A DNA stretch of 64,000 bases from Isoperla grammatica. Its lineage: Eukaryota > Arthropoda > Insecta > Plecoptera > Perlodidae. Made by a program: the position numbers and the translations under genes. The notes below the pieces were generated by a model. That model was not told the DNA's origin. It saw only the letters and a program-made list of their open reading frames with translations, and searched no databases. Of this stretch, positions 61,856-64,000 are shown piece after piece; position 1 is the stretch's first letter, and the number at the start of each line of letters is the position of its first letter. The stretch covers positions 124,001-188,000 of the forward strand of contig CAMDTW010000258.1 in the NCBI GenBank assembly GCA_945910005.1, in the 5' to 3' direction.

Positions 61856-64000
61856 GTTTTTTGGTCGTTTTTGGTTAAAATATGCATAAAATATAGAAAT
61901 TGGCTGATTTTAGTCTATCTACCACAAACTTCCAGTTTTAAGAGGAATCTTGCATAAGGCCGGGATTCCTAAGGGTTTCAACCAAAGTTGACAAATCGTT
62001 GTTTTAGAGCGTTTCAGGCTCCAATTAGCACAATTTGTCCATTTTGTCACATTTCGATAACTTCTATAGAAGTTACACCCTCCGTTGAAAAATAAGAATT
62101 AAAGGCTGCATTCTTCAAGAGTATAATGAAAATGCATAAATTGAGTTTTTTCGTCGTTTTTGGTTAAAATATGCATAAAATATAGAAATTGGCTGATTTT
62201 AGTCTATCTACCACAAACTTCCAGTTTTAAGAGGAATCTTGCATACGGCTGGGATTCCTAAGGGTTTCAACCAAAGTTAACAAATCGTTGTTTTAGAGCG
62301 TTTCAGGCTCCAATAAGCACAATTTGTCCATTTCGTCACATTTCGATAACTTCTATAGAAGTTACACCCTCCGTTGAAAAATAAGAATTATAGGCTGCAT
62401 TCTTCAAGAGTATAATGAAAATGCATAAATTGAGTTTTTTCGTCGTTTTTGGTTAAAATATGCATAAAATATAGAAATTGGCTGATTTTAGTCTATCTAC
62501 CACAAACTTCCAGTTTTAAGAGGAATCTTGCATACGGCTGGGATTCCTAAGGGTTTCAACCAAATTGCACAAATCGTTGTTTTAGAGCGTTTCAGGCTCC
62601 AATAAGCACAATTTGTCCATTTCGTCACATTTCGATAACTTCTATAGAAGTTACACCCTCCGTCGAAAAATAAGAATTATAGGTTGCATTCTTCAAGAGT
62701 ATAATGAAAATGCATAAATTGAGTTTTTTCGTCGTTTTTGGTTAAAATATGCATAAAAAATAGAAATTGGCTGATTTCAGTCTATCTACCACAAACTTCC
62801 AGTTTTAAGAGGAATCTTGCATACGCCCGGGATTCCTAAGGGTTTCAACCAAAGTTGACAAATCGTTGTTTGAGAGCGTTTCAGGCTCCAATAAGCACAA
62901 TTTGTCCATTTCGTCACATTTCGATAACTTCTATAGAAGTTACACCCTCCGTTGAAAAATAAGAATTATAGGCTGCATTCTTCAAGAGTATAATGAAAAT
63001 GCATAAATTGAGTTTTTTCGTCGTTTTTGGTTAAAATATGCATAAAATATAGAAATTGGCTGATTTTTTTCTATCTACCACAAACTTACAGTTTTAAGAG
63101 GAATCTTGCATACGGCTGGGATTCCTAAGGGTTTCAACCAAATTGCACAAATCGTTGTTTTAGAGCGTTTTAGGCTCCAATAAGCACAATTTGTCCATTT
63201 CGTCACATTTCGATAACTTCTATTGAAGTTACACCCTCCGTCGAAAAATAAGAATTATAGGTTGCATTCTTCAAGAGTATAATGAAAATGCATAAATTGA
63301 GTTTTTTCGTCGTTTTTGGTTAAAATATGCATAAAAAATAGAAATTGGCTGATTTCAGTCTATCTACCACAAACTTCCAGTTTTAAGAGGAATCTTGCAT
63401 ACGGCCGGGATTCCTAAGGGTTTCAACTAAAGTTACCAAATCGTTGTTTTAGAGCGTTTCAGGCTCCAATAAGCACAATTTGTCCATTTTGTCACATTTC
63501 GATAACTTCTATAGAAGTTACACCCTCCGTCGAAAAATAAGAATTATAGGTTGCATTCTTCAAGAATATAATGAAAATGCATAAATTGAGTTTTTTCGTC
63601 GTTTTTGGTTAAAATATGCATAAAAAATAGAAATTGACTGAATTCAGTCTATCTACCACAAACTTCCAGTTTTAAGAGAAATCTTGCATACGGCCGGGAT
63701 TCCTAAGGGATTCAACCAAAGTTGACAAAAAGTTGTTTTAGAGCGTTTCAGGCTCCAATAAGCACAATTTGTCCATTTCGTCACATTTCGATAACTTCTA
63801 TAGAAGTTACACCCTCCGTTGAAAAAAAAGAATTATAGGCTGCATTCTTCAAGAGTATAATGAAAATGCATAAATTGAGTTTTTTCGTCGTTTTTGGTTA
63901 AAATATGCATAAAATATAGAAATTGGCTGATTTTAGTCTATCTACCACAAACTTCCAGTTTTAAGAGGAATCTTGCATACGGCTGGGATTCCTAAGGGTT
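61856..64000 (+). repeat. Zone IV HOR unit 3 (partial, runs off the window)
   Basis: It begins with the CATAAGGCCGG monomer (61953) and follows unit 2 at a distance of 6936 bp: GCCCGGG about 62825 and GTTACCAAATC 63432. Shortly after, AATTGACTGAATTC and GACAAAAAGTTG are private changes. About 7.4 monomers are visible before the window ends. Confidence 0.85.

Larger units (their letters stand above)
33882..64000 (+). repeat. Right arm of 289-bp satellite array (zones III and IV)
   Basis: The same 289-bp family continues in the same orientation for about 104 monomers and runs off the window end. Class C monomers are absent. Markers not seen left of the gap are common here: CTACTACAAAC, GGGAATCCTAAGG, AATGGAAATGC, CATAAGGCCGG and GTTTTATAGCG. 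HOR periods are 24 and about 25 monomers up to 48273, then 23 and 24 monomers. Other variants, such as GCCCGGG, occur on both sides of the gap, so both arms come from one family. No gene, RNA gene or inserted element was seen. Confidence 0.97.

Noticed and set aside
1..64000. A CRISPR array or other direct repeats separated by spacers.
   Set aside because: The whole 289-bp unit is repeated. There are no variable spacers between conserved short repeats.
1..64000. Transposon or retrotransposon insertions, rRNA or tRNA genes, telomere-type repeats.
   Set aside because: No break in the 289-bp phase large enough for an insertion was seen apart from the N gap. No terminal repeats, tRNA-like elements or telomeric short-repeat runs were found.

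Overview
The whole window is one tandem satellite DNA array. Outside a 200-base run of N (33682-33881), all the sequence I read belongs to a single monomer family of about 289 bp, repeated head to tail in one orientation (about 221 copies). One typical monomer (868-1156) has a GC content of about 35%. I found no gene, RNA gene, transposon, unique spacer or inversion. Arrays of this size, with nested multi-monomer (higher-order repeat, HOR) periodicity, are typical of nuclear chromosomes of plants and animals, usually at centromeres or in heterochromatic knobs and subtelomeres. I do not recognise the family. A plant is plausible, but the sequence does not settle the organism.

Monomer classes: most copies are class A, with an 18-bp perfect palindrome near monomer position 203-220. 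About 41 copies are class B, with a diverged 3' part (ACTACTTTAGAAG, CCAACCGTTG, a TGTTAGTGTGC block), usually followed by a GGTCG or GGCG leader instead of CGTCG. Eight copies are class C (ATATGGATAAAA, CAGCTGGGATTCCCAAGTG) and occur only left of the N gap. Three monomers are A/B hybrids.

Layout: (I) 1-26292, four successive HOR units of 23, 26, 23 and 19 (truncated) monomers. (II) 26293-33681, a compressed section in which class C and its neighbours recur every 8-11 monomers. (Gap) 33682-33881, scaffold-style Ns. (III) 33882-48273, a different HOR arrangement with 24- and ~25-monomer units, starting with an indel-rich stretch at 35250-37040. (IV) 48274-64000, HOR units of 23 and 24 monomers followed by a partial third unit. 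Counting monomers between class B copies gives a barcode of 8-2-2-6-5 for the zone IV 23-mer, and 4-4-15 or 7-4-15 in zone I.

The array appears to be evolving by unequal exchange. Evidence includes a 3-monomer tandem duplication (868 bp), nested 5- and 6-monomer repeats inside the zone IV units, a private 6-bp deletion that polarises one duplication, and A/B hybrids that switch at a shared GAAAAATAA tract. The HOR arrangement changes exactly at the N gap, so the order of the two halves should be treated as a scaffolding hypothesis. Short open reading frames are by-products of the repeat: 289 is not a multiple of 3, so every frame shifts at each monomer.
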